From Prevotella sp. (GTDB lineage: Bacteria; Bacteroidota; Bacteroidia; Bacteroidales; Bacteroidaceae): 64,000 nt of DNA. The stretch is from the NCBI GenBank assembly GCA_022486815.1, contig JAKVJW010000013.1, positions 1 to 64,000 on the forward strand, in the 5' to 3' direction. Shown piece after piece: positions 27,901 through 35,500 of the stretch; position 1 is the first letter of the stretch, and every line of letters begins with the position of its first letter. The notes beneath the pieces are model-generated. The model had not been told where the DNA came from, searched no databases, and saw nothing but the letters and a program-made list of their open reading frames with translations. A program made the position numbers and the translations under genes.

Positions 27901-28254
27901 GTCCTAATTAAATTTATTTGCAGTCGAAGACAAAGGTATTCAATTTATATGATTTGTTTTTTCTTTTATGTATCATAGATTTTCTTTTATGTTACTTTTT
28001 TAAGAATAAAGACATATAAGCAAGGAATTTAATTCAAAAAAACTTCTGGTCAATTCGGTGAAAGAGAATGAGACGATGTGATTTCATGCCTTGAGTGGGT
28101 GAGAAATAATCTTTTAACTTTGGTCTTATTCAGAATTTATGGTATTTTTGCAGTAAACTGAAATACCTTTTGATGCTATGACTTATGACATAATACTGAA
28201 TGTTGTGAGTTACTGAGAATCAATATATGAAAAACCTTATCAGCATGTATTTTT
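27901..28254. other. Divergent AT-rich intergenic region
   Basis: It separates the lipoprotein gene (minus) from the nucleotidyltransferase-like gene (plus). The right part holds a canonical plus promoter; no further gene or hairpin stands out. Confidence 0.6.
28119..28150 (+). promoter_or_regulatory. Promoter of the nucleotidyltransferase-like gene
   Basis: TTTG (28119-28122), 20 bases, TATTTTTG (28143-28150). The predicted leader is about 100 bases. Confidence 0.75.
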
Positions 28255-29409
28255 ATGTCAGATCTCTTCTTTGAATTCCTTCAATTTTCCATGGATCATA
28301 CGAGGATGATTAAAGAGGAATTCCTCGATATTGAGTGGCAGAAACTTTTTGTCTTTGCGCAACGACAGGCCTTAATTGGAGTTTTATTTGATGGGATTAA
28401 GCGTCTGCCGAAAAGAATGGCACCGCCTGAAGATATTCTGGTGCAATGGCTTTCACTGAGTCAACAGATACGGAAACAGAATATTAAGTTGAATGCGGAA
28501 GTTTTGAGGATCTGGACAAAGTTTGCCGGGGATGGAATGGCCGGATGTATCCTGAAAGGTCAGGGGAATGCATTGCGGTATCCGGATGTCTATTCTCGTA
28601 TGCCGGGTGATATTGACATTTGGGTGTGGCCTGTTTGTTGTGGACAAAGTTTGAAAGGATCTGTCAGACTTGACCGAACTTTAAGTTTGAGTAAGCGCAG
28701 GACGAAAATGATCAGTTATGTTCATCAGTTTACTGAAAATACTGAACTTTGCTATCATCATATCGGGCTGGAACTGTCAAAAGAGATTCGATTAGAGGTA
28801 CACTTTACTCCTTGCACGATGAATGCTCTTTTATATAATCACAGACTACAGAAATGGTTTGCACAGAATGCGGAAAATCAGTTTCCCCATCTTGTTGAAC
28901 TCCCGGAGGGGCTCGGGAGGGTGGCTGTTCCTACTGTGGCTTTTAACAGCATTTACCAACTGGCACATATCTATCATCATTTCTTTGATGAAGGAGTAGG
29001 GTTGAGACAATTTATGGATTACTATTATGTGTTGGCAAAGGGGGATCTGAAATTGGATAAAGATGAGTATGTCAGGCAACTTCGGCATTTAGGCTTGTAT
29101 CATTTTGCCGGAGCAGTCATGTATGTTCTTTCTGTGGCTTTTGGCTTACGAGATGATCAGATGCTGGTTCCTATGGATAGAAAGCGTGGTCAGTTACTCC
29201 TGAGAGAAGTCCTCAGTGGTGGTAATTTTGGATGGTTCTTTACGAAATATCACCATTTTACCCATCAAGGTAGGGCTAAGAAGTATTTCATGAAGATTTA
29301 TCGCAATCTCCATTTCGTATGTAATTTTCCTGTTGAGGCCCTTTCTGAACCAGTGTTCCGTACTTGGCATTTCTTCTGGAGAATGATACAGAATCATAAA
29401 AGTGTTTGA
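28255..29409 (+). CDS. Nucleotidyltransferase-fold protein (NTP_transf_5 type)
   Basis: A 384-residue cytosolic protein with the layout of the uncharacterised nucleotidyltransferase family: an N-terminal helical part, then CILKGQGNALRYPDVYSRMPGDIDIWV with the catalytic DxD at D119 and D121, a third acidic position probably in RLEVHFT, and a long C-terminal helical region with HIYHHFFDEGVGLRQFMDYY. Relatives often occur in capsule or peptide-biosynthesis neighbourhoods and the transferred group is unknown. Here it is solitary with its own promoter, about 1.2 kb before a sugar transferase gene. The fold is fairly sure, the function is not. Confidence 0.85.
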   Translation: MSDLFFEFLQFSMDHTRMIKEEFLDIEWQKLFVFAQRQALIGVLFDGIKRLPKRMAPPEDILVQWLSLSQQIRKQNIKLNAEVLRIWTKFAGDGMAGCILKGQGNALRYPDVYSRMPGDIDIWVWPVCCGQSLKGSVRLDRTLSLSKRRTKMISYVHQFTENTELCYHHIGLELSKEIRLEVHFTPCTMNALLYNHRLQKWFAQNAENQFPHLVELPEGLGRVAVPTVAFNSIYQLAHIYHHFFDEGVGLRQFMDYYYVLAKGDLKLDKDEYVRQLRHLGLYHFAGAVMYVLSVAFGLRDDQMLVPMDRKRGQLLLREVLSGGNFGWFFTKYHHFTHQGRAKKYFMKIYRNLHFVCNFPVEALSEPVFRTWHFFWRMIQNHKSV

Positions 29410-29469
29410 TGGCCACTTGAATACGTGGAAGATTCAGGTAAAGTCATATCGAAATCGAGACTGACCAAA

Positions 29470-29538
29470 ATGAACTATTTCGGTATACCATAATGCACTA
29501 TTTTGGTATAGCGAAATGCACCATTTTGGTTATTTTAC
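29470..29538. repeat. Three tandem imperfect 23-bp repeats
   Basis: Units start at 29470, 29493 and 29516, each beginning ATGnACnATTTnGGT. Units 1 and 2 agree at 16 of the first 18 bases and unit 3 diverges at its end. GGTATACC at 29482-29489 is palindromic. The array lies between the nucleotidyltransferase-like gene and the cystatin gene. Confidence 0.75.
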
Positions 29539-29613
29539 ATTACTTTGGCAAACTTCTGTGTCTATGATGCTGGCTTTTATTGAGAGGTATGGAGTATTCG
29601 CTTGTATATAGTA

Positions 29614-29655
29614 AAAAAGGCGGATGACAAGTTTTGTCTTGTATCCACCTTTTCT
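29614..29655. terminator. Imperfect hairpin between convergent genes
   Basis: Left arm AAGGCGGATGACAAG pairs imperfectly with the complement of GTCTTGTATCCACCTT, flanked by A and T runs on both sides, so it could end transcription of both the plus nucleotidyltransferase-like gene and the minus cystatin gene. Confidence 0.6.
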
Positions 29656-29674
29656 ATTTATAAGTTTTATCTTT

Positions 29675-29944
29675 TTACATGGTCATCTGGTGAATAGCTG
29701 TGCAATAAGGTTTTGCTCCTCTTCCTGCAGGTTTGTAAATGTAAACTTCTGCATTGAATTCTGCTGGAGGATTTGTCATACTTGTCGCACGGCAGATAAA
29801 ACAATAGTTCATTCCACTAACAACTTGAGTGGAAACTACAATGGGTTTGTAAGAAACACCATAGATGTTTCCCATTACTTCTTTAAATAGAATATCCTCG
29901 TCTTTTGTAAGAGTGTGGAATTCAGACCAACCACCAACCGTCAT
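29675..29944 (-). CDS. Stefin-like cystatin (papain-type protease inhibitor)
   Basis: An 89-residue protein without signal peptide. It shows the cystatin signatures in order: N-terminal glycine pair in GGWSE (residues 4-8), one helix-like segment (about 14-28), central QVVSG (40-44) followed by NY (46-47), which matches the QVVAGxNY loop of animal stefins, and a C-terminal hydrophobic/aromatic turn near KPYCTA (78-83). Length matches type 1 cystatins (about 98). Family members inhibit C1 cysteine proteases by wedging the glycine end and two loops into the active cleft. Cytosolic location and inhibitory role are inferred. No C1 protease gene is nearby. It has a plausible own promoter and terminator. 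Confidence 0.78.
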   Translation of the reverse strand: MTVGGWSEFHTLTKDEDILFKEVMGNIYGVSYKPIVVSTQVVSGMNYCFICRATSMTNPPAEFNAEVYIYKPAGRGAKPYCTAIHQMTM

Positions 29945-30030
29945 AATATAAAAATTTAGTTATTAGTTGTTTGGTATACAGAGTTTCCGTATATATGTTA
30001 TCTCTGTCTACTTAAATACACCGCCAAGAT

Positions 30031-30063
30031 AGTAAAAAAGTTATAAATCAAAAATGTCTATTT
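30031..30063 (-). promoter_or_regulatory. Possible promoter of the cystatin gene
   Basis: Minus-strand TTTTTG followed after about 17 bases by TATCTTGG, one base off the TAnnTTTG consensus; about 90 bases before the ATG at 29944. Confidence 0.35.
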
Positions 30064-30298
30064 TGAATAATCATACTTTTATTATGTCAATTTAACCATT
30101 TAACCTATTTTTATGTAGTATTTTGGATTTTTTGTATTAATTTTGCGAAATCAAGAAAGTCCTTTAATGCTTACAATAATATCTGAGATTTCTTTTGAAA
30201 ATTCTGGACTATCGGTTTAAGTGTCTGATGGGAAATGATATAATTGTGTTTTATCTTAAAAAAAAGAAAGTAATTGATATACTTAATAAAATTTTTAC

Positions 30299-30306
30299 TA
30301 TCTTTG
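30299..30306 (+). promoter_or_regulatory. Promoter-proximal -7 box before the sugar transferase gene
   Basis: TATCTTTG, with TTG at 30274-30276 near the -33 position. A second candidate TAATTTTG lies at 30138-30145. Confidence 0.5.
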
Positions 30307-30572
30307 AGCCGATGTATTACCAAAGCATAGTGAGATTACGTTTTAACACCCTGTTAGGTTTTATTTCGTTGATTTATAGTTAGTATTTGAAGGCATGAGA
30401 AACAAGTTAGATAGAAAGTCTGTTAATGATAAAGTTTTATGGATAAGTAAGTGTTTATCTTAAAACAGTAAAAGTATTTAGTTGATTAAGAATATTGGTA
30501 TTATGATTTTTTCATTGCAGAAGCAATGGAGTTGTGTGATATGAAATGATTTTTAGTCATATATTTTAATAG

Positions 30573-31985
30573 ATGTCATCTCAAGTACATGAACTGAACA
30601 GCCAGAACAACAACTTGCTTAAAGGGTTGGTGATTCTGGTAGATCTGCTGCTCTTGAACAGCTTTACAGGAGCGTATACAGCTATAGTTGCAACTCCTCT
30701 CATAGCTCGTAAAGGTTTCTGGCTGGCGATTAATTTTGCTTATCTCATCGGTGTCCGTTTCTTTCCTCCAATATTTTATCAGCGTCAGTCTACAAGACTG
30801 GGAATTGTCCGGGGAGTCACAAAAACCTGGGTGTTCTATACTGTAGTATCCTTATGCTTCGTATTTTTCTTAAACTGTGCTTCTCCTTTAAACTGGCGGT
30901 ATTGGATTCTTTATTATGTGTTGTTTTTTGTTCTTCTCGTTATCGAACGGCTCGGTGGTCGTCGATGGCTGCTCAGGTATCGACGGCAGAGAGGATTGAA
31001 ACATGAGGTGGTATTTGTAGGCGTAAGTTCCAATCTGGAGGATCTTTATACCGCAATGAAAAATGATGCTTCTTACGGTTATCGGCTGAAGGGCTACTTT
31101 GCGGATATTCCAAGAGATGGTTTCCTTGAAGATGCACCCTATCTGGGAAAGGTATCCGGCATAGAGAATTGGTTGGAACTTTATTCTGGAAAGATCTCGG
31201 CGTTGTTCTGCAGTCTTTCTTCGGAAAGGGCCGATGAAATCAGAAATCTGATTGCATGCTGTGACCGTCACGTGGTCCTCTTTTATAGTGTACCGGATGT
31301 GCGTAACTACCTGAAACGAAAGATGAATATGGCTTTCTTCGGTGATGTGCCAGTACTATATGTGAGTGAAATTCCTCTGAACCGGTTGGGTAACAGGCTT
31401 ATTAAGCGTACTTTCGACGTAGTAGTGTCAGGTATATTCTTGTTGTTTTTCTTCCCATGGATATTGTTGATCATTGGGGTACTCATCAAGTTGACTATGC
31501 CTGGTCCCGTGTTCTTCAAGCAGAAGCGTACCGGACTGGACGGTCGTGACTTCTGGTGCTATAAGTTCCGGAGTATGAGAGTTAATGAGGAGGCTGACAG
31601 TAGGCAGGCTACAAGAGATGATCCGCGTAAGACGAAGCTCGGGGACTTTATGCGACATACAAATATTGATGAACTGCCACAGTTCTGGAATGTGTTCATC
31701 GGCACGATGTCAATTGTTGGCCCCCGCCCACACATGCTTAAGCATACGAAAGTCTATTCTCAACTTATTTCTAAATATATGGTCCGTCATTTTGTAAAAC
31801 CCGGTATCACAGGATGGGCACAAGTTTTGGGCTGTCGGGGAGAGACACGTGAACTGAAGCAGATGGAGAGGCGTATACGGAAAGATATCTGGTATATTGA
31901 GCATTGGTCATTCCTGCTGGATCTGAAAATCATCTGGCTTACAATATGGGAAATGATTTCTGGGAAGAATGATCGGGCCTATTGA
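30573..31985 (+). CDS. Polyprenyl-phosphate sugar-1-phosphate transferase (WcaJ type)
   Basis: A 470-residue inner-membrane enzyme that would start an exopolysaccharide or O-unit by moving hexose-1-phosphate from a nucleotide sugar to undecaprenyl phosphate. Four N-terminal transmembrane helices, a CoA-binding-like (NAD fold) cytosolic domain (about 140-265), a re-entrant hydrophobic helix (about 275-305), then the catalytic domain with GPVFFKQKRTGLDG, YKFRSMR, DELPQFWNVFIGTMSIVGPRP and PGITGWAQ. No glycosyltransferases, Wzx/Wzy or Wza-type genes adjoin it, so it serves a pathway encoded elsewhere. Its stop is 6 bases from the convergent argH stop. Confidence 0.92.
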   Translation: MSSQVHELNSQNNNLLKGLVILVDLLLLNSFTGAYTAIVATPLIARKGFWLAINFAYLIGVRFFPPIFYQRQSTRLGIVRGVTKTWVFYTVVSLCFVFFLNCASPLNWRYWILYYVLFFVLLVIERLGGRRWLLRYRRQRGLKHEVVFVGVSSNLEDLYTAMKNDASYGYRLKGYFADIPRDGFLEDAPYLGKVSGIENWLELYSGKISALFCSLSSERADEIRNLIACCDRHVVLFYSVPDVRNYLKRKMNMAFFGDVPVLYVSEIPLNRLGNRLIKRTFDVVVSGIFLLFFFPWILLIIGVLIKLTMPGPVFFKQKRTGLDGRDFWCYKFRSMRVNEEADSRQATRDDPRKTKLGDFMRHTNIDELPQFWNVFIGTMSIVGPRPHMLKHTKVYSQLISKYMVRHFVKPGITGWAQVLGCRGETRELKQMERRIRKDIWYIEHWSFLLDLKIIWLTIWEMISGKNDRAY

Positions 31986-31991
31986 ACCTTT

Positions 31992-33329
31992 TTATTTCAA
32001 TAAGTCCTTTTCTGCTTCTTCCACTTTTTCAAAATGGAATTCACTGAGGTTTTTACTCATAAGAGATTCAATCTGTTCATTACAAAGGTTGCCGATAGAT
32101 CCTTCATGGGTATGGTGGATATGCTTGTCAGGTTTGAATGTGCCAGCCTCGATTTCCAATCCTACTTTCTTGTAAGCATCCCGGAAAGGCATTCCGGCTG
32201 CAGTAAGCCGATTGACTTCTTCTACGGAGAAGATCGGATCGTACATGGAATTGTCCAGAATATGGGTGTTGACCTCCATCTTGTTGACAATATATGCAGT
32301 CATCTGCAAACAATTGATCAGTTCGTCGAATGCTGGCAGGAAGGTCTCTTTGATCATTTGCAAGTCACGGAAATAGCCACAAGGGAGGTTGTTCATGATC
32401 ATCATAATCTGCTGTGGCAAACTTTGTATCTTGTTGCTCTTGGCCCGGATGAGCTCGAAAACATCCGGATTTTTCTTATGAGGCATAATACTTGAACCGG
32501 TTGTGCACTCTTTAGGTAAATGAACGAACCCGAAATTCTGGCAGTTAAACAGGCAGGCATCATAAGCGAGTTTTGCGAGTGTCCCGGCAACAGTGGCCAT
32601 AGAAAAAGAGACATTACGTTCCATTTTCCCGCGGCCCATCTGTGCATAGATGACATTATAGTCCATGGAGTCAAATCCCAGAAGACTGGTGGTCAGGGAA
32701 CGATTGAGAGGGAAACTACTGCCATATCCGGCTGCACTGCCCAATGGATTGCGGTTAACCATACGATAGGCTGCCAGCAAATAGAACATATCATCTGCCA
32801 ATGATTCAGCGTATGCACCGAACCATAGTCCGAAACTGCTTGGCATTGCAATCTGGAGATGGGTATAGCCCGGCATCAGGACATCCTTATACTGGTTACT
32901 CTTCTGAATGAGTTCATCAAAGAGGACTTTCACGTGGTCTACTACTTCCTTGAGTTCGTGACGCGTGAAGAGTTTCAAGTCAAGTAAGACCTGATCGTTA
33001 CGACTGCGTCCGGAATGGATCTTCTTGCCGGTATCACCGAGTTTGCGGGTTAGCATGAGTTCTACCTGTGAGTGGACATCCTCAACGCCGTCTTCAATCT
33101 TGAATTCCCCTTGCTCGCAGATGGTATATATCTTTTTGAGTTCAGCCAGGAGTTGACTGAGTTCATCTTTTGTCAAAAGACCGATAGATTCCAGCATGGT
33201 GATATGCGCCATGGATCCCAGAACATCATATTTCGCCAGATACAGATCCATTTCACGGTCATGTCCGATCGTAAAAGTTTCTATCTCTTTGTTGATTTCA
33301 TAACCTTTTTCCCAAAGTTTCTTTGCCAT
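31992..33329 (-). CDS. argH: Argininosuccinate lyase
   Basis: Last step of arginine synthesis, splitting argininosuccinate to arginine and fumarate. The 445-residue fumarase/aspartase-superfamily protein has SGRSRNDQV (about 85-93), TSLLGFDSMD region, and the signature GSSIMPHKKNP (about 272-282) with the mobile catalytic serine. Full length. It is convergent with the sugar transferase gene and is followed by only 6 bases, so no separate terminator fits there. An inverted repeat lies about 100 bases upstream of its start. Confidence 0.96.
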   Translation of the reverse strand: MAKKLWEKGYEINKEIETFTIGHDREMDLYLAKYDVLGSMAHITMLESIGLLTKDELSQLLAELKKIYTICEQGEFKIEDGVEDVHSQVELMLTRKLGDTGKKIHSGRSRNDQVLLDLKLFTRHELKEVVDHVKVLFDELIQKSNQYKDVLMPGYTHLQIAMPSSFGLWFGAYAESLADDMFYLLAAYRMVNRNPLGSAAGYGSSFPLNRSLTTSLLGFDSMDYNVIYAQMGRGKMERNVSFSMATVAGTLAKLAYDACLFNCQNFGFVHLPKECTTGSSIMPHKKNPDVFELIRAKSNKIQSLPQQIMMIMNNLPCGYFRDLQMIKETFLPAFDELINCLQMTAYIVNKMEVNTHILDNSMYDPIFSVEEVNRLTAAGMPFRDAYKKVGLEIEAGTFKPDKHIHHTHEGSIGNLCNEQIESLMSKNLSEFHFEKVEEAEKDLLK

Positions 33330-33434
33330 AATTATTTCTTTTAAACAGATATGTTATGCTCTTTCTTGAAACAGTTCCATCTTTTGACGGCAGTATAGGT
33401 TCTCTCTTATATTCCATTGTTATCTAATACAGGT

Positions 33435-33466
33435 ACGGCCTTGCGGGTGTTATCTCGTAAGGCCGT
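33435..33466. terminator. Strong inverted repeat upstream of argH
   Basis: ACGGCCTTGCG (33435-33445) and CGTAAGGCCGT (33456-33466) can form an 11-bp stem with one G-T pair and a 10-base loop. No long T-run follows on either strand. It could end the pyrE/SRPBCC transcript on the minus strand or be a structured argH leader. Confidence 0.5.
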
Positions 33467-33540
33467 TTGCCTGAAAGTTCCTTTCATGACTTTCTCTGTC
33501 ACCGGATAAAGATTGTTCTTTTGATAAAAGGAACAGTCTG

Positions 33541-33957
33541 TTACTCCTCGTATGGGATTAGCGCTAAGGCATCGGCTATCTTTTCCAGACCTTCCTGCAG
33601 AGGCTTATAAATCATCCCTTTCAGAAAAGGACTGACATCAGCCTTGACAGTGAGTTTCATCTTACATGAATTCTCATCCGTTGGCAGGAGTTGTATCCAA
33701 AAAGTCAGGGGGACCGGACTTTTCTCAGTTTCCAACTTGATTGTTTTCGGTTCTTCGCGGTTTACCACTTTCATGGTAACCTGTCCAGCCATGGGTACTT
33801 TGAAAGAGATACTGTCCTGATCAAAAGAGACGTCTCCGACTTTATCAGCGGGAATCTTGTCCTTTAAACGCTCAAGATGATTCAAGTCACAAAGATTCTT
33901 GTAAACGGTTTCTTGTGCGTAGGGTATCTGCTTGATGCTACTTTCTATTTTTACCAT
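33541..33957 (-). CDS. SRPBCC/START-like ligand-binding protein
   Basis: A 138-residue cytosolic protein with the polyketide-cyclase/START fold: N-terminal strand VKIESSIKQIPYAQETVYKNLCDLNHLE (first helix with the usual 'vW..l.d' position), several antiparallel strands, and a long C-terminal helix (about 110-136). No catalytic residues can be named. It follows pyrE by 78 bases in the same direction and is a common small conserved protein in Bacteroidetes beside pyrE; function unknown. Confidence 0.83.
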   Translation of the reverse strand: MVKIESSIKQIPYAQETVYKNLCDLNHLERLKDKIPADKVGDVSFDQDSISFKVPMAGQVTMKVVNREEPKTIKLETEKSPVPLTFWIQLLPTDENSCKMKLTVKADVSPFLKGMIYKPLQEGLEKIADALALIPYEE

Positions 33958-34035
33958 ATTGTTTTTTTCAAACTTGGCCTTTGGAATATAAGTTGATGTA
34001 CATAATTTATTTCTGACAGTGAACGGTTGATTACA

Positions 34036-34671
34036 TTAGTCATTGTTCCAGTCTGCCGGATTTCTACGCCATCCATGTAAGATCTCCACATCACTATCAG
34101 CGATATAACCGGTTTCCAATGCTTCTGCCACGACATGATCATAGTCTGTCAATGTATAGAGTCGGACGTCTGCTTCCTTGAAAGCTTTTTCTGCAATTGG
34201 GAAGTCGTAGGTGTAAGAGGCAACCATTCCGATAACCTCGCAACCGTATTTACGGAGAGCTTCGACTGCTTTGAGGGAAGAGCTACCGGTAGATACCAGA
34301 TCTTCCAGAACTACTACCTTGGTGCCTGGTTTCAGTTCGCCTTCAATCAGATTCTCAAGTCCGTGGTTTTTCGGCTTAGAACGGACGTAGACAAAGGGCA
34401 GGTTGAGAGCATCGGCTACGAGTGCACCTTGCGGTATGGCCCCGGTAGCAACACCGGCAATGGCCTCTGCTTCAGGAAACTGTTCCTGAATAAGATGTGC
34501 AAATTCGAGTTTGACGAATGTCCTGAGTTTGGGATAGGACAAAGTCTTCCGGTTGTCACAATAAAAAGGGGATTTCCAGCCAGATGCCCACGTGAAGGGA
34601 TTGTTAGGCTGTAATTTAATAGCCTTGATCTGAAGAAGTTTTGATGCAAAAACTTTTTTTAAGTTGTCCAT
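34036..34671 (-). CDS. pyrE: Orotate phosphoribosyltransferase
   Basis: Transfers the phosphoribosyl group of PRPP to orotate in pyrimidine synthesis. 211 residues with the N-terminal hood ([25 protein letters not shown] region), KxxxKxHG-equivalent [12 protein letters not shown] and PRPP-binding [17 protein letters not shown]. Full length. It has its own -7 box and is followed by the SRPBCC gene. Confidence 0.96.
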   Translation of the reverse strand: [211 protein letters not shown]

Positions 34672-34703
34672 GATGAATGTTAGAAGTGATATAGATTTCT
34701 GTA

Positions 34704-34711
34704 CAAAGGTA
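34704..34711 (-). promoter_or_regulatory. -7 box of pyrE
   Basis: TACCTTTG on the minus strand, about 32 bases upstream of the ATG. Confidence 0.55.
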
Positions 34712-34801
34712 CAATACTTTTTTCAATTAAGTGTCTTAGAAAACACTAATTTACATTTTTTGGATGATGGTGATCTGGTTGAAAGTTATAGGATGTCGTA
34801 T

Positions 34802-35500
34802 TTAACTTTTTGCATACCCTAAAGTCAGAATACTGAATCTGACGTTTTCAACTTCCATAAGTGACTGTGCACAGGCAGTAAGTGTCGCACCGGTCGTACA
34901 GATATCATCTATCAGAAGAAGATGATGGCCCTGGATCTGTTCCGGATGATGTACCTGAAAAAGACCTTCTACGTTATCTGCCCGTTCCCAACGGTCTTTG
35001 TGAGTCTGGCTTGTCGTAAACTGACTTCGTGTGACGGTCTTGTCCCAAATAGGAATATTGGTAATCTTGTTGATACCTTTGGCGATTTCATCGCTTTGAT
35101 TGTAACCGCGTTGGCGCAGCCGTTTTCGTGCTAAGGGTACAGGTATAATAGCATCGATTCCCTCAAAAAAACGTGATGGGGCAATCTCTTCAGCAAGCAT
35201 TTCCCCCATGATTTCTCCAAATTCCGGATGTCCTCGGTATTTCAAAGTGTAAATCATGCGTGCTTCCTGAGATCCTCCATGATGGTAAATCCATGCAGCA
35301 GCACGTTCAACGGGTATCCTTCCCCAGAATATCTTAGCCATCTCATTATCATAAGGGTGCTGCCACTGATAGGTCCGTGGAAGAGAATAGTTGCAGGATG
35401 AGCAGATCATTTCTTCTCCTGGAGCCAGTCGTCTGCCGCAGATAGCACAGGCCCTGGGTGCGATAAGGTTAAGGATTCTTTCGAGTAAACTGGTGGTCAT
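34802..35500 (-). CDS. ComF-family phosphoribosyltransferase-like protein
   Basis: A 232-residue protein with an N-terminal zinc-binding CAIC...CSSC motif (C18, C21, C33, C36 area), then a type I phosphoribosyltransferase domain with PRPP loop LLIDDICTTGATL (about 187-199). ComF relatives are needed for natural transformation in some bacteria and are close to amidophosphoribosyltransferase-type folds; the reaction is unknown. It overlaps recX by 4 bases (ATGA), so they are translationally coupled. Confidence 0.93.
   Translation of the reverse strand: MTTSLLERILNLIAPRACAICGRRLAPGEEMICSSCNYSLPRTYQWQHPYDNEMAKIFWGRIPVERAAAWIYHHGGSQEARMIYTLKYRGHPEFGEIMGEMLAEEIAPSRFFEGIDAIIPVPLARKRLRQRGYNQSDEIAKGINKITNIPIWDKTVTRSQFTTSQTHKDRWERADNVEGLFQVHHPEQIQGHHLLLIDDICTTGATLTACAQSLMEVENVRFSILTLGYAKS

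Larger units (their letters stand above)
29945..30572. other. 628-bp AT-rich leader region before the sugar transferase
   Basis: Very AT-rich. Two plus-strand -7 boxes are visible, TAATTTTG at 30138-30145 and TATCTTTG at 30299-30306, giving predicted leaders of about 430 and 260 bases. A short frame of 62 codons at 30195-30383 has a composition like non-coding DNA and lies across the second promoter; a 17-codon frame begins at 30396. Neither is convincing. An AACACC...GGTT hairpin-like element at about 30344-30360 precedes TTTTATTT. Confidence 0.5.

Noticed and set aside
29470..29538. Possible CRISPR array
   Set aside because: Units are contiguous 23-mers without spacers and only three copies; it is a tandem repeat.
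29624..29890. 88-codon plus frame opposite the cystatin gene
   Set aside because: The opposite frame carries the cystatin motifs; the plus frame is a shadow of it.
30195..30383. 62-codon plus frame before the sugar transferase
   Set aside because: Lys/Ile-rich with no domain and crosses a strong -7 box; not a convincing gene.
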